From Paenibacillus ottowii (GTDB taxonomy: Bacteria > Bacillota > Bacilli > Paenibacillales > Paenibacillaceae): 64,000 nt of DNA. A program made the position numbers and the translations under genes. Position 1 is the first letter of the stretch; each line of letters starts with the position of its first letter. A model generated the notes under the pieces. The model had not been told where the DNA came from, searched no databases, and saw nothing but the letters and a program-made list of their open reading frames with translations. Where the stretch lies: positions 62,001-126,000 of the forward strand of contig NZ_VIJZ01000001.1 in assembly GCF_006874425.1 (NCBI RefSeq), in the 5' to 3' direction. Shown here piece after piece: positions 37,100 through 46,612 of the stretch.

Positions 37100-37126
37100 A
37101 GATTCAACTCCCAAAAAGCATACGAG

Positions 37127-37177
37127 GACTGTGGTACAATCAGTGTAATTTATGCTGAGCGACCGCAGTCTTTTTTT
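37127..37177 (+). terminator. Intrinsic terminator after dck
   Basis: GACTGTGGT (37127-37135) pairs with ACCGCAGTC (37162-37170), followed by seven T. Confidence 0.8.
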
Positions 37178-37289
37178 ATATGTGAAAGCTTGGAATAGGA
37201 CAAGTGGTATAGTGGACAAGTCTTGGCTGGAATGCGAGAATAGTACATATATTAATGTAATGACTCACGGGAAAGGACGGGATACTGTG

Positions 37290-38291
37290 ATGCGTTTTGG
37301 GATCGTTGGAACGAACTGGATAACGGAAAGATTTATTCAAGCTGCGATAGAGACGGATGAATTTTCCCTGACCGCAGTGTACTCACGAACAGAGGAGAAA
37401 GGCAAAGCCTTTGCTGAGAAATATAGCAGCCAGCCGGAGGTTTTTACAGATCTGGCGCAAATGGCTGCAAGTGATCAGGTGGATGCCGTATATATTGCCA
37501 GCCCCAATTCTTTACATGCGGAGCAAGCGATTTTATGTATGAACCATGGAAAGCATGTGTTGTGTGAGAAACCTTTAGCCTCTAATTCGGCTGAGGTGCA
37601 GAGCATGATCGAAGCCGCGCGCAAGAACGATGTTCTGTTAATGGAAGCCGTTAAATCCACGCTTATGCCCAACTTTAAAATTATACAGGATCATATGTAC
37701 AAAATAGGCCGGGTTCGGCGTTATTTTGCAAGCTACTGTCAATACTCTTCACGCTTTGATGCTTTTAAGCAGGGCAAGGTGCTGAATGCCTTTAATCCGG
37801 CTTTTTCCAATGGTTCCTTGATGGATCTGGGCGTATATTGTCTGTATCCAATGGTGACATTGTTCGGCAAACCGGATGAGATCCGGGCGGTGGGGGTACT
37901 TTTATCCTCTGGTGTCGACGGCGAGGGTAGTATCGTCATGAAGTATCCAGATATGGATGCTATCGTCATGCATTCCAAAATTACAGATTCCTATCTGCCT
38001 ACTGAAATTCAGGGTGAGAATGGAACAATGGTGATTGATAAAATCAGCCAGCCCTATGAGGTGAAAATTCATTATCGGGACGGCACGATTGAGGATTTGA
38101 CCAAGGCACAGACGCGTGAGCCCATGTATTATGAAATTCAGGAGTTTATGGATCTGATCAAGAGTGGGGAACGCAACAGTTCCATTAATTCTTTGGAGTG
38201 TTCGCTGACAGTCGCTGAAGTGATGGAAGAAGCAAGACAACAATTTGGTCTTCGTTATGAAGCAGATTTGAAAAATTCTTCTGCACATTAG
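37290..38291 (+). CDS. Gfo/Idh/MocA-family NAD(P)-dependent oxidoreductase
   Basis: 333 residues. The Rossmann motif GIVGTNWI lies at the very start, a hallmark CEKPLASN follows at about residue 95, and the C-terminal domain is the GFO_IDH_MocA_C type. Members oxidise or reduce sugars and cyclitols; the substrate is not evident. The ATG at 37290 (MRFGIVG) begins directly at the Rossmann strand and follows GAAAGGA. An open extension to 37152 runs through a terminator and is rejected. A GTG at 37287 is a near-equivalent start. Confidence 0.9.
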   Translation: MRFGIVGTNWITERFIQAAIETDEFSLTAVYSRTEEKGKAFAEKYSSQPEVFTDLAQMAASDQVDAVYIASPNSLHAEQAILCMNHGKHVLCEKPLASNSAEVQSMIEAARKNDVLLMEAVKSTLMPNFKIIQDHMYKIGRVRRYFASYCQYSSRFDAFKQGKVLNAFNPAFSNGSLMDLGVYCLYPMVTLFGKPDEIRAVGVLLSSGVDGEGSIVMKYPDMDAIVMHSKITDSYLPTEIQGENGTMVIDKISQPYEVKIHYRDGTIEDLTKAQTREPMYYEIQEFMDLIKSGERNSSINSLECSLTVAEVMEEARQQFGLRYEADLKNSSAH

Positions 38292-38400
38292 GTGGCTAGT
38301 GATTTAACAAAAACCTTAATAGCTTTCCAGGATTCCGCGACTGCTTCTTATATGGGGCAGTCTAGTTTTATGTATCAAGAGTACCTAGAAAATGAATAAG

Positions 38401-38447
38401 GCCTGCCGGTTTTGCAGATTTTGCAAACATCCGGTAGGCTTTTTTTG
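38401..38447 (+). terminator. Intrinsic terminator downstream of the oxidoreductase
   Basis: GCCTGCCGG (38401-38409) pairs with CCGGTAGGC (38431-38439), with one G-U pair, followed by seven T. A weaker GACTGC/GCAGTC hairpin about 65 bp upstream may act as well. Confidence 0.8.
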
Positions 38448-38503
38448 GTTTATATACCTAACCTCATTTTTACAAAGTGCTACATTTCAGCAAATAACGT
38501 ATA

Positions 38504-38517
38504 AACAATTAATTGTT
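38504..38517. promoter_or_regulatory. Perfect 14-bp palindrome upstream of the phosphatase gene
   Basis: AACAATTAATTGTT, 51 bp before the start codon. It may be an operator; no regulator is identified, and it does not match a PhoP box. Confidence 0.35.
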
Positions 38518-38567
38518 ATGATCGTAATTATAACTTTTACATAATAACTGCACAGAGGAGTGTACAC

Positions 38568-40004
38568 ATGTTTAAAAGGTTTCAAAAGTGGTCAGCAACA
38601 TCTATGTCTGTTGCCCTTGCACTAGGTTTGATTACGGGCATGTCAGCCTTACCAGTCGATGCTGAGTCATCAGGGAACACAAATCAAGGTATTAGTAAAG
38701 TTACAGCTACATTTTATGGAGACACCAAGGGCTCCAAAGGATTTACCTGGTATACTTCAAAACTGATCACGAAGAGCACTGTTCAAGTAACCAAGAAAAC
38801 AGGTTCTGAAGCTGATTTTACGAAGGCTCTTACATTTGAAGGCACTTCCTCTCCATCAACCAATTCTGCAGAAGAGCTTGTCCATAAAGCTGTAGCTACA
38901 GGTCTTCAAGCGGACACAGCTTATTATTATCGTGTGGGTGATGGAGCGCGCGGGATATGGAGCGAAACAGGAACATTTCAAACGGCCCCTAAGAGCGGTG
39001 AATTTACCTTCATTGATCTAGCTGATACACAAGCCAAAAGCGAAGATGAAGCCATATTGTCTTCACAAACGCTTGAAAAAGCACTACAAACCGTAGGGAA
39101 TGCTCAGTTTGTAGTTCACAACGGAGATATCGTAGATACCGGTACCAAAGAAGAGCAGTGGAACTGGTTGTTGGGGCATTCACAAAAAAGTCTTTTAAAT
39201 ACAACTATTGTTCCTTCAGCAGGTAATCATGAGGATGAGAACTACGCTTTTTATGATCACTTTAATATTAATGAGCCAGCGGGTTCTGCTACTAAAACAG
39301 GAGCGTACTACTCCTTTGATTACAGCAATGCTCACTTTATCGTACTGAACTCTAACGAGGACTCAGAGAAATATGCAAATTTTTCTGAAGATCAAGTTGA
39401 ATGGTTAAAGAAAGATGCTGCGGCAGCCAAAAAAGCAGGTGCAAAGTGGGTCATTGTTAACATTCATAAAGGTCCCTACACTACTTCCAACCATGCAACA
39501 GATGCTGACATCATGGATAGCAATGGAGTCCGTAACTAAATAGCTCCATTAATGGACAAACTTGATATCGACTTGGTCGTACAAGGGCATGATCATATTT
39601 ACGCTCGTACGAAACCAATCAACCAAGAGGGTAAAGCAACAACGCCTACCAAATTAAAAGATAGACTAAATGAAAAGACGATTGAATATAGTGTGAATCC
39701 GGATGGAAGTATTTATGTGATCCCAGCAACCGCTGGCCCTAAAGTCTACTACAAAAACCCGAGTGAAAAACTTGGAGATAAGTACTATAACCTCTTTGAA
39801 CTAGCCGAAGAAAATCATGCGGCAGTCTATGGCCCAGATCCGAGTGATAATCGTAGACCTGTACGAGGACAGGTACAGAATTTTGTTGGCATCACTGTAG
39901 ACGAAAATAAACTTACAGCCGTAACGTATGAAATTGATCAAAACAAAAATGATGCCAAGCCGTTTATTGTGGATCAATTCGGAATCATCAAAAAATATCA
40001 GTAA
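38568..40004 (+). pseudogene. Secreted metallophosphoesterase (purple acid phosphatase type) interrupted by an in-frame TAA
   Basis: A signal peptide (about residues 1-32), a fibronectin-like purple acid phosphatase N domain (about 45-140) and a metallophosphatase domain are readable. Metal ligand motifs DLADTQ, NGDIVD and AGNHED precede a TAA at 39537-39539. The same frame then continues without shift through APLMDKLDIDLVVQGHDHIY, containing the essential GHDH ligand, to 40004. The intact gene would have 478 codons. A single change of a lysine codon AAA to TAA explains it. The product as written (323 residues) lacks the final metal ligands and should be inactive. A sequencing error or strain polymorphism remains possible. 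Confidence 0.88.
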
Positions 40005-40032
40005 AATTGATTAATGGTTTCTAAATGATCAT

Positions 40033-40077
40033 AAAAGGATATCCTACAGTCTGTTTGGCTGAGAGGATATCCTTTTT
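40033..40077 (+). terminator. Intrinsic terminator after the phosphatase gene
   Basis: AAAAGGATATCCT (40033-40045) and AGGATATCCTTTTT (40064-40077) form a perfect stem ending in T. Confidence 0.85.
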
Positions 40078-40248
40078 CATTTTCTAATAAAAACTTTCGT
40101 ATAGAGATGTCTGATAATGGACTTGTAATACTTACGCCCTGTTCGGAAGCGGGTAAATCATACATAATGCTATTAACAGACCAACGTTAAAAAATAGAGT
40201 GCTTAATTTTACATATAAATTTCTTGCAAAACATGGGAGGATGAAACG

Positions 40249-41475
40249 ATGGCTTATCAAGAAATCAATGGAGTACGCGTATGGGGAGCACCTGATCCGG
40301 GGGCACTATCTCAAGCCCGCACATGTGCCGAAAACGGTCATGTGATTCAAGCGCTGTTGATGGCAGATCATCATAAAGGCTACAGTCAGCCGATTGGCGG
40401 TGTGGTGGTGTATGATGGACAAATTTCACCCTCAGGTGTGGGGTATGATATCGGTTGTGGAAATAAAGCGGTAAGAACCAAACTGTCGGCAGCAGATATT
40501 ATGCCGCGTATTTCAGCCGTGATGGATGAGATTGCACGTCAGATTTCGTTTGGCGTAGGTCGTGTGAATGAGGTTCAGGTAGACCATGAGTTGTTCGATG
40601 ACCCGGATTGGTCGGTATATGTAGCGGTTGGGAAACAAGAGCATGACAAGCTAAAGTCCTTGGCGAGAGAACAGCTCGGTACCGTAGGGAGTGGCAATCA
40701 CTTTGTTGATATATTTGTGGAGGAAGCGACGGAACAGGTCTGGATTGCCAATCATTTCGGCAGCCGGGGCTTTGGACATAAAACAGCAAGCGGGTTTCTA
40801 AATCTGGCTGCAGGGCGGGAGTTTCTCGGAAAGGCACCGGGAGAACATATGGATCAGCCGCCTGTACTGCTGGATATGAACAGTGAGCTGGGAGACATGT
40901 ACTATCGTGCGATGCGCCTTGCCGGACGTTATGCTTATGCAGGGCGCGACTATGTGATAGAACAGGTGCTTGGTATTATCGGGACGGAAGCGGACTTTAC
41001 GGTGCATAACCACCATAATTATGCATGGAAGGAACAGCATGATGGACGTGATACCATTGTGGTCCGCAAAGGCGCTACCCCTTCGGCCCCTGGCCAAATG
41101 GGCTTTATTGGAGGAAGCATGGGCGATATCTCGGTGATTGTACGTGGGAAAGATTCGGTAGAAAATCGGGATTCCTACTATAGTACCGTCCATGGCGCAG
41201 GTCGTATTATGAGTCGTACCCAGGCAGCAGGTAAAATGAATTGGAAAACCCGTACGCGTAGCGGGGGGCAGATTACGGACCTACAGATGAAGGAGGCCGT
41301 TCGAAACTATGGTGTTGAGCTGCGCGGAGCGGGTACAGATGAAAGTCCGTTCGTCTATCGTAAACTGCGTGAGGTGCTGGACGCTCATTCCGAGACGGTA
41401 GAGGTTATGCATGTCCTGAAGCCGATTGGGGTATGCATGGCTGGGGCCAATGAGTTTGACCCCTATAAGGATTAA
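40249..41475 (+). CDS. rtcB: RNA-splicing ligase RtcB
   Basis: GTP- and Mn-dependent ligase joining 2',3'-cyclic phosphate or 3'-phosphate RNA ends to 5'-OH ends. Conserved motifs are YDIGCGN (metal-binding cysteine), GTVGSGNHF, NHHNYAW, RKGATP and the VHGAGR motif, whose histidine is the guanylation site. The 408 residues are full length for the shorter bacterial type. GGGAGG precedes the ATG. No archease or RtcA gene is adjacent, and it is monocistronic. It lies about 12 kb from a Hen1/Pnkp repair operon that uses different chemistry. Confidence 0.95.
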   Translation: MAYQEINGVRVWGAPDPGALSQARTCAENGHVIQALLMADHHKGYSQPIGGVVVYDGQISPSGVGYDIGCGNKAVRTKLSAADIMPRISAVMDEIARQISFGVGRVNEVQVDHELFDDPDWSVYVAVGKQEHDKLKSLAREQLGTVGSGNHFVDIFVEEATEQVWIANHFGSRGFGHKTASGFLNLAAGREFLGKAPGEHMDQPPVLLDMNSELGDMYYRAMRLAGRYAYAGRDYVIEQVLGIIGTEADFTVHNHHNYAWKEQHDGRDTIVVRKGATPSAPGQMGFIGGSMGDISVIVRGKDSVENRDSYYSTVHGAGRIMSRTQAAGKMNWKTRTRSGGQITDLQMKEAVRNYGVELRGAGTDESPFVYRKLREVLDAHSETVEVMHVLKPIGVCMAGANEFDPYKD

Positions 41476-41606
41476 TGAGCCTTAGTTGTCTGGATACCCA
41501 ATACTAATAACTGAACCTAATCATCTGCATGCTTATTCAGAATGCGTTATACTATGAATTATTGTACTTGTTCGACTGGAAACTGTAATTGGGGAGTGAG
41601 ATAGAT

Positions 41607-42371
41607 TTGGCAAAAATCATAAAGGTAAAAGATGTACGGATCGGTGAAGGAGCGCCCAAAATATGTGTTCCCATGGTGGGAGAAACGTTGGAGCAGTTAA
41701 AGGAAGAGGCTGACCATTTACGCACACTCGATCTGGATATCGTAGAGTGGAGAGTCGATTTTTTTGAGCATGTGGAGGACCTGGAAAAGGTAAAGGCTGC
41801 CTTACATGAAATTCGGTCTATTTTAGCAAATATTCCACTCGTATTTACGTTTCGCAGCGCCCGGGAAGGTGGAGAAAAGGAAATCAGTACGGCAAGTTAT
41901 GTGGAGTTGAATCGTACAATAGCCGAAACGGGACAAGTAGATATGATTGATGTAGAGCTTTTTAATGAAGAAGACGATGTGAAAATACTGGTGGAAGCAG
42001 CACATAAGCATAACGTGTATGTGATTATTTCTAACCACGATTTTCAAAAGACGCCGCCGAAGGAAGAGATTGTGTCCCGGTTGTGTAAGGCACAGGAATT
42101 GGGCGGCGATCTGCCTAAAATAGCGGTGATGCCCACCAACACAGCTGATGTGCTGACCTTGCTGGACGCCACGCGTACGATGGCAGAAGAATATGCGGAT
42201 CGGCCGATTATTACAATGTCGATGGCGGGAAAAGGTATCGTGAGCCGTTTGACTGGAGAACTGTTTGGTTCAGCGCTGACTTTTGGTGCTGCCAAGAAAG
42301 CTTCCGCGCCGGGGCAGATTCCTGTCACTGAACTGAGAGAAATATTGCAGGTGCTGCATAGCCATTCTTAA
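41607..42371 (+). CDS. aroD: Type I 3-dehydroquinate dehydratase (AroD)
   Basis: Third step of the shikimate pathway: dehydration of 3-dehydroquinate to 3-dehydroshikimate through a Schiff base. The TIM barrel shows VEWRVDFFE, the catalytic histidine in SNHDF, the Schiff-base lysine in PKIAVMP and the C-terminal ITMSMAGKG. The TTG at 41607 follows GGGGAG and gives 254 residues, the family length; the TTG at 41589 overlaps the Shine-Dalgarno sequence. It is convergent with the shikimate kinase gene and shares its terminator. Confidence 0.93.
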   Translation: MAKIIKVKDVRIGEGAPKICVPMVGETLEQLKEEADHLRTLDLDIVEWRVDFFEHVEDLEKVKAALHEIRSILANIPLVFTFRSAREGGEKEISTASYVELNRTIAETGQVDMIDVELFNEEDDVKILVEAAHKHNVYVIISNHDFQKTPPKEEIVSRLCKAQELGGDLPKIAVMPTNTADVLTLLDATRTMAEEYADRPIITMSMAGKGIVSRLTGELFGSALTFGAAKKASAPGQIPVTELREILQVLHSHS

Positions 42372-42419
42372 AAGATGCAGGTATTACTCACTAGCGAGTA
42401 AGGTATTCGCTTTGAACAC

Positions 42420-42466
42420 AAAAAGGAGGACCACAGCGATAAGCATGCCAGGGCCCTCCTTTTTGT
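42420..42466. terminator. Bidirectional terminator between aroD and aroK
   Basis: AAAAGGAGGACC and GGGCCCTCCTTTT form a stem with one bulge, flanked by A and T runs so that it works in both directions. Confidence 0.8.
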
Positions 42467-42471
42467 AACCC

Positions 42472-43053
42472 TTAATTCAATCCACGAGTAGGTTCATACA
42501 ATTCCCAACCCAGTTTCAGCGTTTGAATAATATAGTCTGCGACTTCCTCAGCATCCAACTGATCGGTATCGATTTTGGAGTGATTCAACGCGTAAATGTC
42601 CTGTCTGGAACGGAAAAGTTCTTCGATTTCCTCTAGTGTCTTATTTTGCAGATTGGGACGAGTGTCAATCAGCATTTTGAGCCGATCTTTCCAGGAATCC
42701 CAATTTAAATCCAAGAAGAAAACAATCGAGGAAGCCAAACAAGCCTGCTTCACCTCTTCTTGTAGGAACGCACCACCGCCAACAGAAATGATTTTAAGAC
42801 GCGTATTGCTGCACAGCTTCAAAATATGCTCTTTTTCAATCTCACGGAAACGCTTCTCTCCGTAAGTTTTGAAAATTTCTGTTGTTGGCATGTTGTACTC
42901 TTGTTCAATCTCCTGATCAATATCCACGAAATCGCGATACAGCTTGCGTGCTAGATGGGAACCGATCGTTGTTTTGCCTACGCCCATAAAGCCGATCAGC
43001 ACAATATTTTGTTCTTTTAATGGAATCTCACTATTGTTTTGCACGATAACCAC
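42472..43053 (-). CDS. aroK: Shikimate kinase (AroK)
   Basis: Phosphorylates shikimate with ATP, the fifth step of the shikimate pathway. P-loop GFMGVGKTT (about residues 21-29), shikimate-binding DIDQEIE, the arginine in EKRFREIE, and the SVGGGAF motif are all present. The N terminus is about 15 residues longer than usual; the start may be the GTG at 43053 or the GTG at 43044, and neither has a strong ribosome-binding site. Convergent aroD carries another step of the same pathway. Confidence 0.9.
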   Translation of the reverse strand: MVIVQNNSEIPLKEQNIVLIGFMGVGKTTIGSHLARKLYRDFVDIDQEIEQEYNMPTTEIFKTYGEKRFREIEKEHILKLCSNTRLKIISVGGGAFLQEEVKQACLASSIVFFLDLNWDSWKDRLKMLIDTRPNLQNKTLEEIEELFRSRQDIYALNHSKIDTDQLDAEEVADYIIQTLKLGWELYEPTRGLN

Positions 43054-43608
43054 TCTTTTCTCACCAGTAATGTTGAGATGTAACGCTTCAAAGCACTAAA
43101 TACATTATACGTTCATCAAACGTGTCATTCAATAGTATAGAACACATCAACAATGAGGTATACGATAAAAAGAGGCTTTGATTACCAATGGAGTAATAAA
43201 CAGCAGACAAGCGAGGTTGGAGAATGAAGTGTTATGTAATGCGTAAATCGAAGAAAAAAAATTTGTACAAGTATAAAAGAGACAATATTGTGTGTTCTAT
43301 TGAAAAAAGGATATATTTGGCCGGAAATATATTGAAATTACTGGAAGTATGGCTATAATAGAATTATACGAATTGTAAATGTAAGTGCTATATTTACAGT
43401 TTGTGTTTGGTTTAATTTATAATAATGAAGTACCTTTGAACCAAAAACCTAGTATACATATACAAAAAGACAAATATTACTTTAGGGACATGTATCGGTC
43501 AATAGGTTCATTGTACAAAGGTGGTGATATGGATTACTCGCTTGCGCTCTAGTCAACGAAGAGTTGGAGACAAGAACAAAAAAATATCTATGAGAGGGAT
43601 GAATTGAA
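43054..43608 (+). promoter_or_regulatory. Long upstream region of the pectate lyase gene with promoter and inverted repeat
   Basis: No gene seen in 555 bp. A promoter TTGAAA (43332-43337), 16 bp, TATAAT (43354-43359) is clear. An inverted repeat TGTAAAT...ATTTACA (43374-43398) lies directly downstream of the expected start, where a repressor would block transcription. About 240 bases of leader remain before the ATG; no known riboswitch was recognised. Confidence 0.55.
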
Positions 43609-44301
43609 ATGAAAAAAAACACAGCTAAAATATGGAAAAAGGGAATGAGTATCGCGTTATCCGGTATGTTGATCGCATTATTTGTTGGCAATTATTCTGC
43701 CCATGCAGCCCCGGAAGTCGTTCATAAGACCATACTTGTGAAAGCTGGAGAAGTATACGATGGTAAAGGAAAGACCGTAGTGGCTGACCCCGATACTTTG
43801 GGAGATGGAAGCCAGAAAGAGGCGCAAAAGCCTATTTTCAAACTTGAAAATAATGCAACGCTAAAAAATGTGATTATCGCCGCACCTGCCGCGGATGGTG
43901 TGCATGTATATGGAAATGGCACTATTTCCAATGTAACGTGGGAGGATGTCGGTGAAGATGCATTAACGCTTAAAGAACCAGGCACGGTGAATATTACAGG
44001 CGGCGGAGCATACCATGCATATGATAAAGTGTTCCAAATCAATGCCGAAGGCACAATTAACATTAAAAACTTTAGAGCCGATGATATCGGAAAGCTGGTT
44101 CGCCAACTTGGAGGCTCTACTTTTAGAGTGAATATGACTTTGGATAACTCGGATATTTCCAACGTGAAGGATTCGATCTTGAGATCGGACGGTCCTAACA
44201 GCAAAGCTAAAATTACGAATACTCGTTATCATAATGTAAAGCAATTGTTCAAAGGTTTTAAGTCCGGCAATACGAGCGAGTCCGGCAATACTCAATATTA
44301 A
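43609..44301 (+). CDS. Secreted pectate lyase, polysaccharide lyase family 3
   Basis: Cleaves polygalacturonate by beta-elimination outside the cell. 230 residues; the signal peptide ends in AHA near residue 33. The mature enzyme of about 197 residues is a small right-handed beta-helix with the PL3 patterns [27 protein letters not shown] and [12 protein letters not shown]3 enzymes of Bacillus and Paenibacillus have this size and need calcium. AGAGGGATG precedes the ATG. Its products would suit the GH105 and GH112 enzymes encoded about 31 kb away. Confidence 0.92.
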   Translation: MKKNTAKIWKKGMSIALSGMLIALFVGNYSAHAAPEVVHKTILVKAGEVYDGKGKTVVADPDTLGDGSQKEAQKPIFKLENNATLKNVIIAAPAADGVHVYGNGTISNVTWEDVGEDALTLKEPGTVNITGGGAYHAYDKVFQINAEGTINIKNFRADDIGKLVRQLGGSTFRVNMTLDNSDISNVKDSILRSDGPNSKAKITNTRYHNVKQLFKGFKSGNTSESGNTQY

Positions 44302-44342
44302 TCGGTAGAGAATAGAGTAAGGATAGGGGTACGGATGTGATA

Positions 44343-44390
44343 GGGGGCTGTCTGACAGGTCACGTGATCTGCTTGGACAAGCCCCTTTTT
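44343..44390 (+). terminator. Intrinsic terminator after the pectate lyase gene
   Basis: GGGGGCTGTC (44343-44352) pairs with GACAAGCCCC (44376-44385), with one bulge, followed by five T. Confidence 0.7.
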
Positions 44391-44489
44391 GGGTGCATCG
44401 GGTTACCCCCAAACGATCTGGACTTCGTTCGGAACGAGGACTATGATATGATCGTGCTATTACATTTTATACAAAAAAGTTGGGTGGTT

Positions 44490-45485
44490 ATGAATCTATT
44501 TCATCAATATGTGAATCTTGACGGTACTTTAATGGATACGCTAGTGCGGGATCGTGAAATTTTATATACAGGCACGAATGGCCGGCATGTGGAACGTTTT
44601 TACGTGTCATCTTCTGAAAGTTATATATTTAAACCACTAACCAATGACGATCAGAAGGGGTGCGAGAAATGGGTGTATGAGCATGTGCTTCCCGCATTAC
44701 CACCAATTTATCCCCAATTGTTAGCTTGTTCCGATACAGACGTAAATGGCGGAGAAGAATGGATGGTGTTTGAGGACCTTGGCCCATTACATCACCTCCA
44801 TACAGACGAAACCCTAGTGCAAGCTGCTGGACTTGTTGCACGGTGGCATGCTTTGCCGCCGGAGCATTTTGCTGGAATACCATTACGGGGACCGAAGCCG
44901 CTCATTCAGGAGATGGTTTCAGAGCTGCACAACCGTAAGACTGATCTATTAGAGCTTAGCAGCTCGCTCGGTTTTTCCAAGCAACAGATGCAGCGTATCT
45001 ATGCACAGCTAGAGCATTTTTCTTTTTCACACCAGCTTGTACTGTCTCATGGTGATCTTCATCCGGGAAACTATGCGCTGAGTGGAGAGCGGTTAATGGT
45101 AATGGATTGGGAGCATGCTCATCTAAACACACCGCTGTGGGATGTATACCACCTGATCGACATGTCCCATCCGTGTTTCCCCCGACACATGACGTCTGAA
45201 CTGCGCATTCGTCTGCTGGATACCTATCTGGAGCAGTTGGAGCTGTTGGGGATAAGGGTGGATCGAACGACATTTGTGCACGAATATGGCAGGTTTGCTG
45301 TGATATTTTCACTGTGGATGCTACTGCTAATCACAAGTGATTTGCAAAGGATGGGTACAGAGGTGCATAGAAATAGCGGCAAATGGTCAAAAGAGCAGTT
45401 AGAGTCACAGTTGGCTGAAACGCTAGCTTGTTTAAACCAATGTACAGTGATGATGGATTGGGGACAAGTCCAAACATGTAAGTAG
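44490..45485 (+). CDS. Aminoglycoside phosphotransferase/choline-kinase-fold protein
   Basis: 331 residues with the APH-type kinase fold: VFEDLGPL in the hinge, the catalytic LSHGDLHPGNYAL and the DWEHAHL metal-binding motif (equivalent to DFG). Substrates of such kinases in Bacillales vary (sugars, amino alcohols, spore-coat proteins) and cannot be told here. The frame is open from 44337, but that part spans the pectate lyase terminator, so the ATG at 44490 is chosen. Its ribosome-binding site is weak. The glycosyltransferase gene follows 55 bp downstream. Confidence 0.78.
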   Translation: MNLFHQYVNLDGTLMDTLVRDREILYTGTNGRHVERFYVSSSESYIFKPLTNDDQKGCEKWVYEHVLPALPPIYPQLLACSDTDVNGGEEWMVFEDLGPLHHLHTDETLVQAAGLVARWHALPPEHFAGIPLRGPKPLIQEMVSELHNRKTDLLELSSSLGFSKQQMQRIYAQLEHFSFSHQLVLSHGDLHPGNYALSGERLMVMDWEHAHLNTPLWDVYHLIDMSHPCFPRHMTSELRIRLLDTYLEQLELLGIRVDRTTFVHEYGRFAVIFSLWMLLLITSDLQRMGTEVHRNSGKWSKEQLESQLAETLACLNQCTVMMDWGQVQTCK

Positions 45486-45540
45486 TCAGTTTAAGACCTA
45501 GATTCTATATAGTTAGCCAAAGAAGGTAGGGAAATAGTCT

Positions 45541-46539
45541 ATGAAAAAAGTCGGTTTAGTCATGAGAAAAATACAATTTGCTGAAGCGCAAGGTCCTCGT
45601 ATTTTTGCAGAACGTCTGAAGCAGATCGGATTGGAACTGGGGATAGATATCGTATTTGTATCACCGGAACGCCATGTGAGCAGCCATGACTGGCTTCCAG
45701 GCTATGAGCACGAAAAGGGTGATCTGGTCAATTACGACATTGTACTAGACCAACTGCATGAGCAGCAGATTGAGCATGTAATTTATACGGTATCTGGCTT
45801 TACCTATTTGAACATGTTTTTTAAAAACAGCGTGCTCTTTCCGCATAGTTTTCCAGATCCGGCCCTGACAGGCTATGAGATGATGAAGCCTTTTTATCAG
45901 ATTGTGGACAAGGCTATCGTACAGACTGCCTTTCTCAAGCAGGAGATGGCCTCGAAGTTTGGCGTAACCGATGTGACCGTGATCCCGATCGGATTTAATG
46001 AGCGGCTGGTGGAAAAGCATTTTGATCCCTCACAAGTGATGGAGAACCGGGTGATGTGGATTGGTAGAGACGAAGAGAATCGGCGTCCAGATCTGGTGCT
46101 GGAGTATGCGCAGCTTAATCCTGACAAGGATGTCTATATGGTGTTCGGCGGTGAACGCTATAAGGAAAGCATGAAGAAGTACGACATCCCGGACAATGTA
46201 AAACTTCAATTTGCATTGACGCAAGACGAGGTATTCGCACTGATGAACACGGCGAAGGTGTATTGGAGCTGCTCCAAATTCGATACATTTGCTATGCCGC
46301 TGACCGAAGCGCTTGCGATGGGGAAAATCGTCGTCAAGCCTGAGCATCCTTGCTATGGACATATCAGCTCTACGCATTCTTTTTCAGGTAATGAGAAAAA
46401 CTGGTTCGAGCTGGTTAATATGGCTGCTGCCTCGCCACGCCGGGTTTCTCTGGAGAACCAGGCATATGCCATGGAACAGTTTTCAAGTCAGGTGATGAAG
46501 CAGGGATACCGCGACTTCTTTGATGGCTGGTTAAGCTGA
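45541..46539 (+). CDS. Glycosyltransferase (GT-B fold, group 1 type)
   Basis: 332 residues. The C-terminal half has the pattern of GT4-like enzymes: MWIGRDEENRRPD, YMVFGGER, and the nucleotide-sugar-binding region with SCSKFDTFAMPLTEALAMGKIVV (E at the EX7E position). The N-terminal domain is shorter than usual. No signal peptide. Acceptor and sugar are unknown. A ribosome-binding site (GTAGGGA) precedes the ATG. It may be co-transcribed with the kinase-fold gene upstream. Confidence 0.75.
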   Translation: MKKVGLVMRKIQFAEAQGPRIFAERLKQIGLELGIDIVFVSPERHVSSHDWLPGYEHEKGDLVNYDIVLDQLHEQQIEHVIYTVSGFTYLNMFFKNSVLFPHSFPDPALTGYEMMKPFYQIVDKAIVQTAFLKQEMASKFGVTDVTVIPIGFNERLVEKHFDPSQVMENRVMWIGRDEENRRPDLVLEYAQLNPDKDVYMVFGGERYKESMKKYDIPDNVKLQFALTQDEVFALMNTAKVYWSCSKFDTFAMPLTEALAMGKIVVKPEHPCYGHISSTHSFSGNEKNWFELVNMAAASPRRVSLENQAYAMEQFSSQVMKQGYRDFFDGWLS

Positions 46540-46570
46540 ACGCCTAGGCAAGGCACATGGAATAAGACCA

Positions 46571-46612
46571 TAAAAAGGGACTCTCGCTCTAAAGAACGAA
46601 AGTCCCTTTTCT
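46571..46612. terminator. Bidirectional terminator between glycosyltransferase and MFS genes
   Basis: AAAAAGGGACT and AGTCCCTTTT form a stem with an inner TCG/CGA pair, flanked by A and T tracts. Confidence 0.8.

Noticed and set aside
36572-37219. Long minus-strand open frame (215 codons) opposite dck
   Set aside because: Its sequence has no family features and it is the antisense of a well-supported gene; the openness is a codon-bias effect.
37152-37289. 46-residue N-terminal extension of the Gfo/Idh/MocA oxidoreductase
   Set aside because: It would start inside the terminator of the preceding kinase gene, and the Rossmann strand begins at the ATG at 37290.
44337-44489. 51-residue extension of the kinase-fold protein
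   Set aside because: It spans the pectate lyase terminator hairpin and has low-complexity, non-family sequence.
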